Part shown: positions 48,046 through 57,678 of the stretch, in pieces
Layout: each line of letters starts with the position of its first letter
How positions within the stretch are numbered: the first letter of the stretch is position 1
NCBI GenBank assembly: GCA_946482465.1
Contig: CAMLRL010000001.1
Coordinates: 1 to 64,000 of the forward strand
From: an uncultured Lactobacillus sp.
Lineage (GTDB): Bacteria; Bacillota; Bacilli; Lactobacillales; Lactobacillaceae
Direction of reading: 5' to 3'
DNA: 64,000 nucleotides
Made by a program: the position numbers and the translations under genes
Notes under the pieces: model-generated
What the model was told of the DNA's origin: nothing
Databases searched by the model: none
What the model saw: the letters and a program-made list of their open reading frames with translations, nothing else

Positions 48046-48837
48046 TTATTTATGATTTTTATAGTCATTCGGAAAGATAACAGTAGGACCTGAACTATTG
48101 GTATTGGAAGAACTGCTTTGATTATTGACAGTTTCAATGCTGGGACTATCACCCGTCATTGGCTGAGGACTATCATTATCTTCGTCAATGTCTTGTTCAA
48201 AGTTTACTTCATCGGCACTATCGTTGTCAACCTCGATGCCATCATCGTCATCATCGTCTACGTCAACTTCTTCTTCTTCATCGGTTAACATGATTGGTTC
48301 TGCACCATCTGGAGGATAAAAACGCTCTGTACCGAAGTATTTATCAAGAGCTTTTTGCCATTTTTCATCATTAAGATTTTCAATAGCTTTTTGTAAAAGC
48401 TCTTGAATGTAACTACGATAACCAGCAACCTCTTTTTTAACACGATCATAATCGGATTTAATTGATTCAAGCTGCTGACGCTGGTAATCAGTATCAATCT
48501 TTGCCTGTTCAGTCTCATTATTTGCTTGAACAGTTGCATCGTTGATGATTCTTTCCGCTTTAATTTTAGCGTTACCTACTGCTTCTTTAGTTGCATTTTC
48601 ATTTTGTTGATACTGGTCAACTTGCTTCTGTAATTCAGAAACTTGATTTTGTAAATTGACAACCTCATTTTTTAAATCAACAGTTTGATCAAGAGCATCG
48701 CCATAATCGTTAATAATTTGATCTAAAAAACTATCTACTTCACGTCTATCGTATCCACTGAAGCCCCGCTTTTTAAATTCTTTATTGTGAATTTCCATCG
48801 GAGTTAGTCTTTGCTCTTTTTCCTTTTCGTCTGCCAC
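48046..48837 (-). CDS. divIVA: DivIVA cell-division and pole-marking protein
   Basis: DivIVA binds curved membranes at septum and poles. The 263 residues start with the membrane-binding region around KRGFSGYDRREVDSFLDQI, continue in a long coiled coil (about 40-150) and end in a very acidic, then serine/asparagine-rich tail (about 185-263) that is longer than in Bacillus. The GTG start at 48837 overlaps ylmH by 34 bases. It is the last gene of the dcw cluster before the T-box of ileS. Confidence 0.93.
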   Translation of the reverse strand: MADEKEKEQRLTPMEIHNKEFKKRGFSGYDRREVDSFLDQIINDYGDALDQTVDLKNEVVNLQNQVSELQKQVDQYQQNENATKEAVGNAKIKAERIINDATVQANNETEQAKIDTDYQRQQLESIKSDYDRVKKEVAGYRSYIQELLQKAIENLNDEKWQKALDKYFGTERFYPPDGAEPIMLTDEEEEVDVDDDDDDGIEVDNDSADEVNFEQDIDEDNDSPQPMTGDSPSIETVNNQSSSSNTNSSGPTVIFPNDYKNHK

Positions 48838-49634
48838 AGTTTATACACCACCTTAAATTTACCTTTCTTAGTTGTTTTAACGTCTAAAATCTTTATTCTG
48901 CCAAAGTGTCTTATGCTTAGAACATCATCTTCTTTAATCATTATATTAAAATTGGTTGCACTATGCCAATTCAATTTAACCAAATTATTTGCTATATCAT
49001 TTTTGGTCTGTTGTCTGCTTTTTTTCGTTATAGCAGCTACTAACGCATCTAGTCTTAAAGAAGAAGCAATGGCAGTCGCTTGTGCGCTATCATCTTCTAC
49101 GGTAAGTACTTTTTGCTTAGTGGTAGGTCTTAATCTCACCTTCGTGTGACCGATATAATTTATTTCGCTGGTAAAAAAATCGCTCAATTCACTTTTAGCA
49201 AAAAATTGCCAGTGACCAGCACCATCAGTAATAATATCACCAAAAGTTGATGTTTCAACACCAGAATTAGCTAAAGAACCCAAGATTGCACTATGTGTCA
49301 AGGTGGCAAATTTTTGAGAATACACAATGTCAAAAACAGTGATTTGAAATGCTGCTGGTGAGAACTCTAAATTACTATTATCTAACAACACCCGCTTTTT
49401 TTCGGCAGAATTATAGCCGCCAAATTCGAGCAAGCTAACATCGTCACCAGCTACACTTTTGAGAATATCCCTTTCTCCAGGATTTAAAAAATCTGTCAAT
49501 ACCACGTTGTGCTTATAAAGAACGTCGTTGATAAAACCGGTCATTTTATCTACTGTTTTTTCTGCAGCAACATCATTTTTAAATAAAACGTTTTTAGCAT
49601 AATGGCTACGCTTATAAACGTTTTCTATTTTCAC
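48804..49634 (-). CDS. ylmH: YlmH, S4-domain RNA-binding protein
   Basis: YlmH is an RNA-binding protein encoded in division clusters; Bacillus YlmH has been linked to ribosome rescue on stalled 50S subunits. The 276-residue product has an N-terminal domain (about 1-180) and a C-terminal S4 domain (about 185-250) with DIANNLVKLNWH. The GTG at 49634 is chosen because AGGAGG ends 6 bases before it; an in-frame TTG eight codons upstream lies before that site. It has its own promoter, separating it from sepF-yggT. Confidence 0.88.
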   Translation of the reverse strand: MKIENVYKRSHYAKNVLFKNDVAAEKTVDKMTGFINDVLYKHNVVLTDFLNPGERDILKSVAGDDVSLLEFGGYNSAEKKRVLLDNSNLEFSPAAFQITVFDIVYSQKFATLTHSAILGSLANSGVETSTFGDIITDGAGHWQFFAKSELSDFFTSEINYIGHTKVRLRPTTKQKVLTVEDDSAQATAIASSLRLDALVAAITKKSRQQTKNDIANNLVKLNWHSATNFNIMIKEDDVLSIRHFGRIKILDVKTTKKGKFKVVYKLWQTKRKKSKD

Positions 49635-49689
49635 AAAATTCCTCCTAAAAACACTCAAACACTTGAGAATGAAACTTCTTTTTTGATTA

Positions 49690-49698
49690 ATTATAGCA
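49690..49698 (-). promoter_or_regulatory. Extended -10 promoter for ylmH-divIVA
   Basis: The minus strand reads TGCTATAAT, a perfect extended -10. TTTACA lies upstream but only 13 bases from the -10, so the promoter probably relies on the TG motif. It restarts transcription after the hairpin behind yggT. Confidence 0.65.
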
Positions 49699-49736
49699 TG
49701 AACAAACTTGTAAAGGCAGGTAAGTAAATTGTAAAT

Positions 49737-49785
49737 AAATAGCTGATAAAGCTAAGTTTTGTTTAACGAGTTTTATCAGCTATTT
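49737..49785 (-). terminator. Hairpin terminator after yggT
   Basis: A perfect 14-base-pair inverted repeat (49737-49750 with 49772-49785) with a 21-base loop lies 20 bases after the yggT stop. The 3' side has only a short U-rich end, so termination may be partial. Confidence 0.6.
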
Positions 49786-49805
49786 TATTCATTTTTAAAT
49801 TGTAA

Positions 49806-50111
49806 TTAAGCAAATATACGGAAAAGAATATTCGCAAGCCATTTAATAGCATAATCCTGCACAAAGTAAAGCAATAATAAACCGATTAAAAAAGAAATAT
49901 CAATTCCGATAGTTTGTGATAACCGTTCAATTGGACCTTTACGAAAGAGATTTAAGTAGGGATCAATAATGCGATTAATTATTCTGCCAACAGCTGAATC
50001 ACGCATTGAAGGAACCCAACTTAAAATCGCATCAATCACCATAACAATACTATATATCCAAATGGCATAGTTTAGTATGTAAATTCCGTAGTATATTATT
50101 CTGATTGCCAT
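49806..50111 (-). CDS. YggT family membrane protein
   Basis: The 101 residues form two pairs of hydrophobic segments (about 5-30 and 70-95) around the conserved loop DAILSWVPSMRDSAVGRIINRIIDPYL that defines the YggT/YlmG family; only short parts are quoted here as motif. The family is needed for normal division or envelope organisation in some bacteria, but its biochemical role is unknown. Its ATG overlaps the sepF stop by one base, the standard sepF-ylmG arrangement. Confidence 0.88.
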   Translation of the reverse strand: MAIRIIYYGIYILNYAIWIYSIVMVIDAILSWVPSMRDSAVGRIINRIIDPYLNLFRKGPIERLSQTIGIDISFLIGLLLLYFVQDYAIKWLANILFRIFA

Positions 50112-50551
50112 TAACTCAAAGTATCTTTCTTATCAACTAAATCACTAATTTTACCATTAGTAACAAACTTTGGTGGTGTAGCCAAAAATATTTTATCCCC
50201 AATACGTTGAATTTCGCCATTTAAAGCGTAAACAGTACCCGTGATAAAATCGACAATTCTCCTAGCAGAAGCATCTTCCATTCGGCTAAAATTAATGATT
50301 ACCGCTTTATTACTAAGCAAATTTTGGGCAACATCTTTTGCATCTGAGTATACACGTGGCTCATAAAGAACTATCTTACTCTTATTCGCGCTAATACCCG
50401 ACTTGATAGAAACTACCTTGTCACGATCAATTGCACCGTTATTAAGATTATCCTCATCAGCTATCTGCTGTTCTTCACCGTATTCATCTTCCAGCATTTC
50501 GTCATCATCGCTGGCAACGCCGAAGAACTTGCCTATCTTACTAAAAGCCAT
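50111..50551 (-). CDS. sepF: SepF division protein
   Basis: SepF binds FtsZ and the membrane and organises FtsZ filaments at the division site. The 146 residues have an N-terminal amphipathic membrane-binding helix (MAFSKIGKFFGV), an acidic linker rich in D and E (about 14-42) and the globular SepF domain with VINFSRMEDASARRIVDF and GTVYALNGEIQRIG. It starts 15 bases after ftsZ and is coupled with yggT. Confidence 0.93.
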   Translation of the reverse strand: MAFSKIGKFFGVASDDDEMLEDEYGEEQQIADEDNLNNGAIDRDKVVSIKSGISANKSKIVLYEPRVYSDAKDVAQNLLSNKAVIINFSRMEDASARRIVDFITGTVYALNGEIQRIGDKIFLATPPKFVTNGKISDLVDKKDTLS

Positions 50552-50566
50552 TACTTTTGCCTCCTA

Positions 50567-51904
50567 TTAGTTTTCACCACGATGCCTGAAAAATGGAATG
50601 TCATCAGTATCATCGTCATCAAAAGCGTTAGTTTCGATTTGTGAAATTCGGCTCTGATCATCGTCATCAAATGAACTTGAAGTTTCTTCTTGCGAACTGA
50701 TCTCACTTGGATTTGTACGACGATTCCCTTCATTATCATTGTCTAAGCCCCAGACACTTGTCGGATCAACCATAGGTTTATGCTTAGGAGCTTGTTGTAC
50801 TGAACCGGAAGCGCTGCTTAAGCCTGATTTTGGTTCAGAAACTGTTCTGTTAGCTGTTTCAGCAGTACTATTTGAACTAACACTTTCAGGATGAGATTTA
50901 ATCTGGTGGCTGTGACCTGGTAACTGCTTAGAAGCTTCTTCTTCTGCTTGTGAATTTATCCCAGTCGCGATCACAGTTACCACAACTTCATCTCCTAAAT
51001 TAGGATTAATGGAAGTACCAAAAATAATATTGACGTCATCTCCAGCAGCCTTAGAAACTATCTCAGACGCATCTTGTGCTTCAAATAAAGTTAAATCAGG
51101 ACCACCAGTTATATTAAGCAAAACTTGTTTAGCGCCATCAATTGATACTTCAAGTAAAGGAGACGAAATAGCCAACTTAGTAGCTTCTACCGTTCTGTTT
51201 TCACCACTCGCACGACCAATTCCCATTAAAGCTGCTCCTTGGTTAGCCATCACTGTTTTAACATCCGCAAAATCAAGGTTTACGTAATCAGTGGAAGTAA
51301 TCAAATCAGAAATACCTTGTACACCTTGCTTTAAAACATTATCGGCTTCCTTAAAGGCATCCATCATTGGAGTTTTCTTATCAACCATTTCCAGCAAACG
51401 GTTATTGGCAATGATAACTAATGTATCAACATATTGTTTCAGTTGCGCAATTCCCTCAGCAGCATTTTTTGAACGCTTAGGACCCTCAAAAGTAAAAGGA
51501 CGAGTGACAACACCGACAGTCAAGGCCCCTGTCTCTCGCGCAATTTTAGCTACAATAGGTGCAGCACCAGTACCAGTGCCGCCACCCATACCGGCAGTAA
51601 TGAAGATCATGTCCGCACCCTTTAATGCATCCTCAATAGTCTGCTCACTTTCTTCTGCAGCTTTTTGACCAACTTCTGGGTGAGAACCCGCACCTAATCC
51701 TCTCGTCAATTTAGGCCCAAGTTGAATTTTATTTTCAGCCTTATTACTATTTAATGCTTGTACATCAGTGTTAGCAGCAACGAAAGATACTCCTTGCACA
51801 CCATCATCGATCATCCGATTAACAGCATTACCACCAGCACCACCGACACCAATAACTTTGATGACAGCATTTTTATTGTCGTCTGAATCGAACGTGAAAT
51901 CCAT
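50567..51904 (-). CDS. ftsZ: Cell-division protein FtsZ
   Basis: FtsZ is the tubulin-like GTPase that forms the division ring. The 445 residues show the tubulin signature GGGTGTG at 107-113 within the conserved GTPase domain, the T7-loop region and an S/Q/E-rich variable linker (about 320-430). A short C-terminal peptide ending in [11 protein letters not shown], which should bind FtsA and SepF, closes the protein. It follows ftsA by 14 bases. Confidence 0.98.
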   Translation of the reverse strand: MDFTFDSDDNKNAVIKVIGVGGAGGNAVNRMIDDGVQGVSFVAANTDVQALNSNKAENKIQLGPKLTRGLGAGSHPEVGQKAAEESEQTIEDALKGADMIFITAGMGGGTGTGAAPIVAKIARETGALTVGVVTRPFTFEGPKRSKNAAEGIAQLKQYVDTLVIIANNRLLEMVDKKTPMMDAFKEADNVLKQGVQGISDLITSTDYVNLDFADVKTVMANQGAALMGIGRASGENRTVEATKLAISSPLLEVSIDGAKQVLLNITGGPDLTLFEAQDASEIVSKAAGDDVNIIFGTSINPNLGDEVVVTVIATGINSQAEEEASKQLPGHSHQIKSHPESVSSNSTAETANRTVSEPKSGLSSASGSVQQAPKHKPMVDPTSVWGLDNDNEGNRRTNPSEISSQEETSSSFDDDDQSRISQIETNAFDDDDTDDIPFFRHRGEN

Positions 51905-51918
51905 CTAATTAACCACCT

Positions 51919-53277
51919 TTAATCAAAGAACTTTTTAAAAAAGCTCTTAAAGCTTTTATCTTTATTTTGCGTATTATTTTTCGGTTTACTTTGCGAACTT
52001 TTTTCTCGCTTTAGTAACTCATGTCTATTATATTCTTCTTTTCTTTTTGTTTCATTAACAGCAGCCGCTCTTTTAGAAGTTTTTGTACTTTTTGGAGCCG
52101 AATTTTCTTCTTGTCCTAACGAGTTACTACCGTATATTGCATTAATTACCAAAAAATCTATATCTGACATTTTATATGCATAGTTCACAACACCGAAAGC
52201 AGCTGAGTAAATTGGGTTACGCATTCCAATCTGATCTGGTTGATAAATTCTGGCTTTGACGTTTAAAGTGTTGGCAATTATGCTATCAAAACCTTGTAAA
52301 AGACTGCTTCCACCTGTAATCACAATGCCGCCCGGTAATTTCAAGGCATCATGCTTAATTAAACCTTTTTCAATTCTATCAATGGTTTGCATGACCCGAG
52401 CGTTGATTATTTCACTTAAGTATTCCTCATCAATCATTTGTTGGCCATTGGAACCGACGCTATTTACTGCAAATTTATTTTTACTTGAGGCTAAATTAGG
52501 ATCAGCATAACCATAGTCTAATTTAATTTGTTCAGCATCTCTTTTTGAGGTGCTGAGAACAACTGAGATGTCATTACTAATATCGCTGCCACCTTCGAAA
52601 TCAATATTGGCATATTTAATCTGATTATTGTGAATTACAGTAGCAGTAGTAACACCTCCGCCTAAATCAAGGATAATTGAGCCAAAATGACGTTCACTTT
52701 CAGTTAAGGCTACGCTGGCAATTGCAAGTGGGGTGGGAATAAAAAAGTTGTTACGATAGCCAGCACGTTCAATAGCTTTTTTAATATTATGCAAAGGACT
52801 AGCTGGGGCAGTCAGCATGATACCCTGTACGGAAAGCGAATGAGCAATCATTTTGCGGGGATCATCAACTTCAGTTCTGCCATCAATTAAAAACCGGCTT
52901 GGCAAAAAGGCAATAGGTTCGCGTTCATTTTTAACGGCAGATTTGACTGCAGCACGTACAACACGCATTACATCCTGATTGCCGACCTCTTGACCATTAT
53001 CGCCTACATTAACCAAATCGCTTGCAGTTTCAAGCTGCAACATTCCTACAGGTATACCAGTTACAACTCGGTAAATATTAGCATTTGTTTTTTTAGCTAT
53101 TTCTTTTAATGCTTTACTAATAGCAGATGCTGTTTCATCAATATCAACTATATTACCATGCCGCATCCCTTGATTAGGAACCGCAACTGCTCCAATTACC
53201 TTGCCTGAATCGGCTACAACCGCTTTCACACTTGTGGTGCCAATGTCTAAGCCCACTAATAAATTTGAATTGTCCAA
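51919..53277 (-). CDS. ftsA: Cell-division protein FtsA
   Basis: FtsA is an actin-like ATPase that tethers FtsZ to the membrane. The 452 residues begin with GLDIGTTSVKAVV (phosphate-1 motif) and include LDLGGGVTTATV (phosphate-2) and a GGSSLLQG adenosine motif. The C-terminal amphipathic helix KSFKSFFKKFFD should insert in the membrane. The linker before it is long and K/S/N-rich. It lies between divIB and ftsZ in the dcw cluster. Confidence 0.96.
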   Translation of the reverse strand: MDNSNLLVGLDIGTTSVKAVVADSGKVIGAVAVPNQGMRHGNIVDIDETASAISKALKEIAKKTNANIYRVVTGIPVGMLQLETASDLVNVGDNGQEVGNQDVMRVVRAAVKSAVKNEREPIAFLPSRFLIDGRTEVDDPRKMIAHSLSVQGIMLTAPASPLHNIKKAIERAGYRNNFFIPTPLAIASVALTESERHFGSIILDLGGGVTTATVIHNNQIKYANIDFEGGSDISNDISVVLSTSKRDAEQIKLDYGYADPNLASSKNKFAVNSVGSNGQQMIDEEYLSEIINARVMQTIDRIEKGLIKHDALKLPGGIVITGGSSLLQGFDSIIANTLNVKARIYQPDQIGMRNPIYSAAFGVVNYAYKMSDIDFLVINAIYGSNSLGQEENSAPKSTKTSKRAAAVNETKRKEEYNRHELLKREKSSQSKPKNNTQNKDKSFKSFFKKFFD

Positions 53278-53337
53278 AATTTACCCCCTGTCGCTGCTTT
53301 TAAAAAAATTTTACCATAAAAGGAGCTCAAAATCAGC

Positions 53338-54195
53338 CTAAGTTAAACCATAAGCTCGCTTTTCGTTGGGTGTAAGTGGCCTACTAAACGCACCTACTTC
53401 CAAATCAATCAAAGTATTTTTTCCCACTTTAGTTTTTATTTTATTATAATACTTTAATTTGCTTTTGAGGGTAGAAACGTTGCCAATAACTACATTTCCA
53501 TCTTTCATTAAAAATATCACTTGGGATTTTCTGCGAGTATTGCCACTTAATAATTTGATTTGATCTTGAAAATCACTCGGTAAGCCGTTGAACAAATTTA
53601 AAGTTTCCTTTAAGGAAATTTCGTGATTGTATCCGACAAAAACCGGTTTGTCAGAGCTAACTTTTGACCAAGGAATATATTGACTACCTAATTTGCCATG
53701 CGAAAGTATTTTGCGATAGCCTTTATTTGTTTTGATATATCCTTTAGTGTGATATTCATCGATTTTAATTACTAAATTGTTAAAATGTTTCACCCTAAAA
53801 TTGACATTTTTAATTTCAGAGTATTTCTGGGATAATTTGTTATTTACAACTTGTTTATTAAAAAGATAGTCAACGACCTTATCACTGGCCTTTATTCCGG
53901 TAGCAGTAACTACATCTTTTACTGGCAGGTCGGTTTCTCCTTCTATTTGAACACTTTTAACATTAGCAAGAGGAGAAATATAATAACCTAAAACTAAAAT
54001 CGCAAAAAGTGAAATACCAACAAGGAGACCTAAACGTTTTAATAACGCTGACTTTCTTTCATTACGTAGTTGGGAAAGCGAGGCAGAGATCTTTGTTTTA
54101 GCTTTGGTCTTTTTCTTTTGTCGATTAGATTGATGGTCCAAATAAGGTGACAACTTTTCCTTTGGATCTATCTTGGTTACGCGCTTTTTAGTCAA
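53338..54195 (-). CDS. divIB: Division protein DivIB/FtsQ
   Basis: DivIB is a bitopic membrane protein of the septal complex with FtsL and DivIC. The TTG at 54195 gives 285 residues and lies 8 bases after AGGAGG; a GTG three codons earlier is inside the ribosome binding site. A basic cytoplasmic start (about 1-52), one membrane span (about 53-75), a POTRA domain with NVKSVQIEG and a beta domain are visible. It follows murG by 16 bases. Confidence 0.9.
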   Translation of the reverse strand: MTKKRVTKIDPKEKLSPYLDHQSNRQKKKTKAKTKISASLSQLRNERKSALLKRLGLLVGISLFAILVLGYYISPLANVKSVQIEGETDLPVKDVVTATGIKASDKVVDYLFNKQVVNNKLSQKYSEIKNVNFRVKHFNNLVIKIDEYHTKGYIKTNKGYRKILSHGKLGSQYIPWSKVSSDKPVFVGYNHEISLKETLNLFNGLPSDFQDQIKLLSGNTRRKSQVIFLMKDGNVVIGNVSTLKSKLKYYNKIKTKVGKNTLIDLEVGAFSRPLTPNEKRAYGLT

Positions 54196-54211
54196 CTGCC
54201 CCACCTCCTTT

Positions 54212-55318
54212 TTATTGGGAAATTTCTTGCATTACTTTAATTACTTGATCTGAAGCATCTGGAACACCGAGTTTTTTGGATGCCTGACTCATCTCATTAT
54301 AGTATTTGCGATCAAGCACAATATGATCTATTGAAGAAATGAAGTTATTAATATTAAGATCATCTTCTGCAATCACCGTTGCAGCTCCTGCTTTTTCAAG
54401 ATCAAGTGCATTTTTCATTTGATGATTATGAGTTACATTGGGACTAGGTATTAGAATTGCGGGCACACCCAAAGCAGTGAACTCAGCAATACTGGTAGCT
54501 CCCGACCGGGAAACTACACAAATCATTTTTGGTAAAAGAGCCGGCATATCTTTTACGTATTGCAAAACCTTTATACTGTTGCCATAATCGACATCAGCCA
54601 ATTTTTGCTCAATTTCCTTGTAATAATATGTTCCTGTTACCCAGATAACTTGATAAGGTTTCTTTTCAAGTCGAGTCAATGATTTCAGCATTATCCTATT
54701 GATAGCTAAAGCACCCCGAGAACCACCAAATACCAGAACAGTCGGTATTTGCGGATTTAGACCCCATTCTTCTTGCATATTAACCTTGGTTGCAGATAAA
54801 TTGAGCACCTGCTGTGAACGCGGGTTGCCGGTTTTGACCAGTTTCTTTTTTTCTCTAAACTGCTTAGCCGCATCGTCAAATGTGTAGCAAATTTTATCTA
54901 CATAATGACCTAAAAACCTGTTAGCAACTCCGACGACAGAATTTGATTCGTGGATCATCGTAGGAATTTTTATTTTTGCCGCTTGGTAGACCATTGCCCC
55001 GCTGACGTAGCCACCGGTTCCCATCACCAGATCAGGCTTAAAATCAGTGATGATTTTCTCTGCTTTTTTTGTAGCTTTTAAGAATAGGTTAATTGTAGCA
55101 AAATTACTCAATATATGTTTACGAGAAAAACCTCGCATTTCAATAGTTTTAAAATTGACCCCTGCTGCCGGGACAATTTTAGCTTCCAGACCGGTTTTAG
55201 TTCCAACAAATAAAATATCATCATCGGTTGCTAAATTACGTTCTTTTAATCGTTCAATCAGTGCCATAATGGGGTATATATGTCCACCAGTTCCCCCACC
55301 AGTAAATATTATTCTCAT
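54212..55318 (-). CDS. murG: UDP-GlcNAc:lipid I N-acetylglucosaminyltransferase
   Basis: MurG adds N-acetylglucosamine to lipid I on the inner membrane face, giving lipid II. The 368 residues begin with the glycine motif GGGTGGH at 7-13 and include a second glycine-rich motif GGSRGA and the SRSGATSIAEFTALG donor-site region. It is one base from murD and 16 bases before divIB. Confidence 0.97.
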   Translation of the reverse strand: MRIIFTGGGTGGHIYPIMALIERLKERNLATDDDILFVGTKTGLEAKIVPAAGVNFKTIEMRGFSRKHILSNFATINLFLKATKKAEKIITDFKPDLVMGTGGYVSGAMVYQAAKIKIPTMIHESNSVVGVANRFLGHYVDKICYTFDDAAKQFREKKKLVKTGNPRSQQVLNLSATKVNMQEEWGLNPQIPTVLVFGGSRGALAINRIMLKSLTRLEKKPYQVIWVTGTYYYKEIEQKLADVDYGNSIKVLQYVKDMPALLPKMICVVSRSGATSIAEFTALGVPAILIPSPNVTHNHQMKNALDLEKAGAATVIAEDDLNINNFISSIDHIVLDRKYYNEMSQASKKLGVPDASDQVIKVMQEISQ

Positions 55319-55319
55319 T

Positions 55320-56699
55320 TTATTTCGTCTTTAATTCCTTCACAAAGTTAACAAAATAATCGCCGCGTTCTTCAAATGTCCTAAATTGATCCCATGACGC
55401 ACATGCCGGTGAGAATAGTAAAACATCACCTGCAGTGGTTAAGTCATACGCCTTAGGCACTGCTTCCTGTAATGTATTTTCAATTACAATTTTAGCAATA
55501 CCTGCTTTACGTGCTGCATCTGCAAGCAAATAACGGGTTTCGCCATATAAAACTACAGCCTTCACGTGCTTTTTTAAAAGGGGCACTAATGAATCAAAGG
55601 TAAAGCCGCGATCTAATCCTCCTGCAATCCAAACCTCAGGTTCAGTAAAGGCGGGAATCGCTACTGAGGCCGCTTCAATATTGGTAGACTTTGAGTCGTT
55701 ATAAATTTTCCGACCGTTAAGGGTCATGACATACTGTAAACGGTGCTTCGCCCCAGTAAAACTAGCTAAAACTGACCTAATGTCTTCATCAGCAGCACCC
55801 ATTAATTGTGCAATTGCACTTGCAACCAGAGCATTCTGCTGATTGTGCAAGCCAGGCAACTTCATAGCAGAAGTTTTCATGATTTTTCCGTGCTGATTTT
55901 GTAAATAACCATCGGCAATAAAATAATCTGCCGTGCGATCATTTTCAGAAAAAGTTAAAACCTGAGCATTCGTCGCCTGCTTTTCCTTTTGTAAAATATC
56001 CTTCTGATCAAAGTTGGCTAAGAAATAATGTCCACTTGATTGCGTTCTAGTAACATTTAGTTTGGCATTAACGTAATTAGTGAACGTTTTATGATAATCT
56101 AAATGTACGTTATTATAAATATCAATAATTACTGCAATAACAGGATCAATATCGGTTACACCAAGAAGCTGAAAGCTTGAGGTTTCACAAACTAAAATAT
56201 CATCTTTGGTAGCTTTTTCTATGACAGAAGAAATAGGTACGCCAATATTGCCCACGGCATAAGCGTGGTGACCTTTTCGGCTTAAATAGCGGTCGAGTAT
56301 CTGTTGTGTCAACATAACAGTGGTAGTTTTACCGTTAGAACCAGTGACACAAATATATGGTGCTTCACTGACACTCAGAGCTATTTCCGGTTCAGTAATT
56401 AGTGGCAAATTTAATTTTTGTGCCTCTTGCACCATTGGATTCTCATACGGTATTCCAGGATTTTTAACAAGATAGTCAAAATGTTCCTGACTTAATAATT
56501 CAACTGGGTGTTTGCCGCCAATAACGCGCACACCCATTTTCTCAAGTATTTGCGCATTTTGATTTTTACTTAAATCAGCCTTATCGTTCAAAGTCAGCTT
56601 TGCACCAAGTTTAAGCAGTAATTTACTTACTGCAAAACCGCTTTTACCGAGGCCTAAAACTAAAATTTTTTTATCCTGATATGTTTTAACTTGCCTCAT
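55320..56699 (-). CDS. murD: UDP-N-acetylmuramoyl-L-alanine--D-glutamate ligase
   Basis: MurD adds D-glutamate to UDP-MurNAc-L-alanine in the cytosol. The 459 residues show a Rossmann start (LVLGLGKSGFA), the ATP motif GSNGKTT at 120-126, and the Mur ligase patterns HRLQYV and NDSKSTN (about 330-350). Its length is normal. It lies 10 bases after mraY in the lipid II gene block. Confidence 0.97.
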   Translation of the reverse strand: MRQVKTYQDKKILVLGLGKSGFAVSKLLLKLGAKLTLNDKADLSKNQNAQILEKMGVRVIGGKHPVELLSQEHFDYLVKNPGIPYENPMVQEAQKLNLPLITEPEIALSVSEAPYICVTGSNGKTTTVMLTQQILDRYLSRKGHHAYAVGNIGVPISSVIEKATKDDILVCETSSFQLLGVTDIDPVIAVIIDIYNNVHLDYHKTFTNYVNAKLNVTRTQSSGHYFLANFDQKDILQKEKQATNAQVLTFSENDRTADYFIADGYLQNQHGKIMKTSAMKLPGLHNQQNALVASAIAQLMGAADEDIRSVLASFTGAKHRLQYVMTLNGRKIYNDSKSTNIEAASVAIPAFTEPEVWIAGGLDRGFTFDSLVPLLKKHVKAVVLYGETRYLLADAARKAGIAKIVIENTLQEAVPKAYDLTTAGDVLLFSPACASWDQFRTFEERGDYFVNFVKELKTK

Positions 56700-56709
56700 T
56701 GATTATTTT

Positions 56710-57672
56710 TTAACCCCATATTACTAAATATAAAATACTACCTATTAAGCCGACTAACCAAAAAATAATATCAACTTTCCACTCGGAGTAACCCAGCATT
56801 TCAAAATGATGATGGATCGGTGTCATCTTAAAAATACGTTTACCCGTTGTTTGAAATGAAATTACCTGTAAAATCACGCTCGCAGTTTCACAAACGAAAA
56901 CAATTCCAATTAATAAGAGCGACCACGGCCTATTCAAAAAGATACTGACAGCTGCCAGTCCGCCTCCCAAGGCTAACGATCCGGCATCACCCATGAAAAT
57001 TTTAGCAGGTTTATGATTAAAAATAAAAAATGATATTAAGCCACCAATAACACTCATGCAGAAAATTAGTACCGCAAAGTTTTTTTGCTTGAATGCAATA
57101 TAGGCATAAGTAGCATAAGCAATAAGCGATAAACCGGTAGCTAAGCCATCCAAGCCGTCTGACAAGTTAACAGCATTAGAAAAACCTACCAACCAGAAAA
57201 CGACGAATAAGGTAAAAATGACAACGTTGCTGACCATACCTAAAAACGGCAGATAAAGATTAAATTTAAAATGATCAGTTGTTGCTATCATCACGATGAT
57301 AAGAGCAACTAAAATTTGCAAGGAAAATTTCTGCCACGCACGTAAACCTAAATTACGTTTGTAAAAGAGCTTGATGCCATCATCTAAAAAGCCAATAATA
57401 CCGTAACCCAGCATGCTTATTAGCAATATCCACATCAACTTAGATACTTCATGTTGCCATGCAGAAACCCAAATAGTAGAAATGGTTGCTGCTAAAACAA
57501 AAACCACTCCGCCCATAGTTGGTGTCCCGGATTTTTTTTCATGCCATTTTGGTCCTTCATCACGAATTTCCTGTCCTTCATGATGTGACCTCATAAAAAT
57601 AATCATCCAAGGTAAAACAATTCCTGTGAATGCCAACGAACTTACTAATGCAATAATGCTAATAATCAGCAT
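56710..57672 (-). CDS. mraY: Phospho-N-acetylmuramoyl-pentapeptide transferase
   Basis: MraY joins the muramyl pentapeptide to undecaprenyl phosphate, making lipid I at the membrane. The 320-residue protein has about ten spans, the [12 protein letters not shown] motif, [12 protein letters not shown] and the histidine motif PIHHHFE near residue 290. It lies 6 bases after the PBP gene. Confidence 0.97.
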   Translation of the reverse strand: MLIISIIALVSSLAFTGIVLPWMIIFMRSHHEGQEIRDEGPKWHEKKSGTPTMGGVVFVLAATISTIWVSAWQHEVSKLMWILLISMLGYGIIGFLDDGIKLFYKRNLGLRAWQKFSLQILVALIIVMIATTDHFKFNLYLPFLGMVSNVVIFTLFVVFWLVGFSNAVNLSDGLDGLATGLSLIAYATYAYIAFKQKNFAVLIFCMSVIGGLISFFIFNHKPAKIFMGDAGSLALGGGLAAVSIFLNRPWSLLLIGIVFVCETASVILQVISFQTTGKRIFKMTPIHHHFEMLGYSEWKVDIIFWLVGLIGSILYLVIWG

Positions 57673-57678
57673 AAAATG

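Noticed and set aside
48180..48300. Acidic low-complexity run in divIVA as a sign of frameshift or foreign DNA
   Set aside because: The frame is open to the normal stop, and acidic tails are common in DivIVA proteins of lactobacilli.
51291..51668. Plus-strand open frame of 125 codons opposite ftsZ
   Set aside because: It is the antisense shadow of a strongly coding minus-strand gene, has no ribosome binding site and resembles no protein family.
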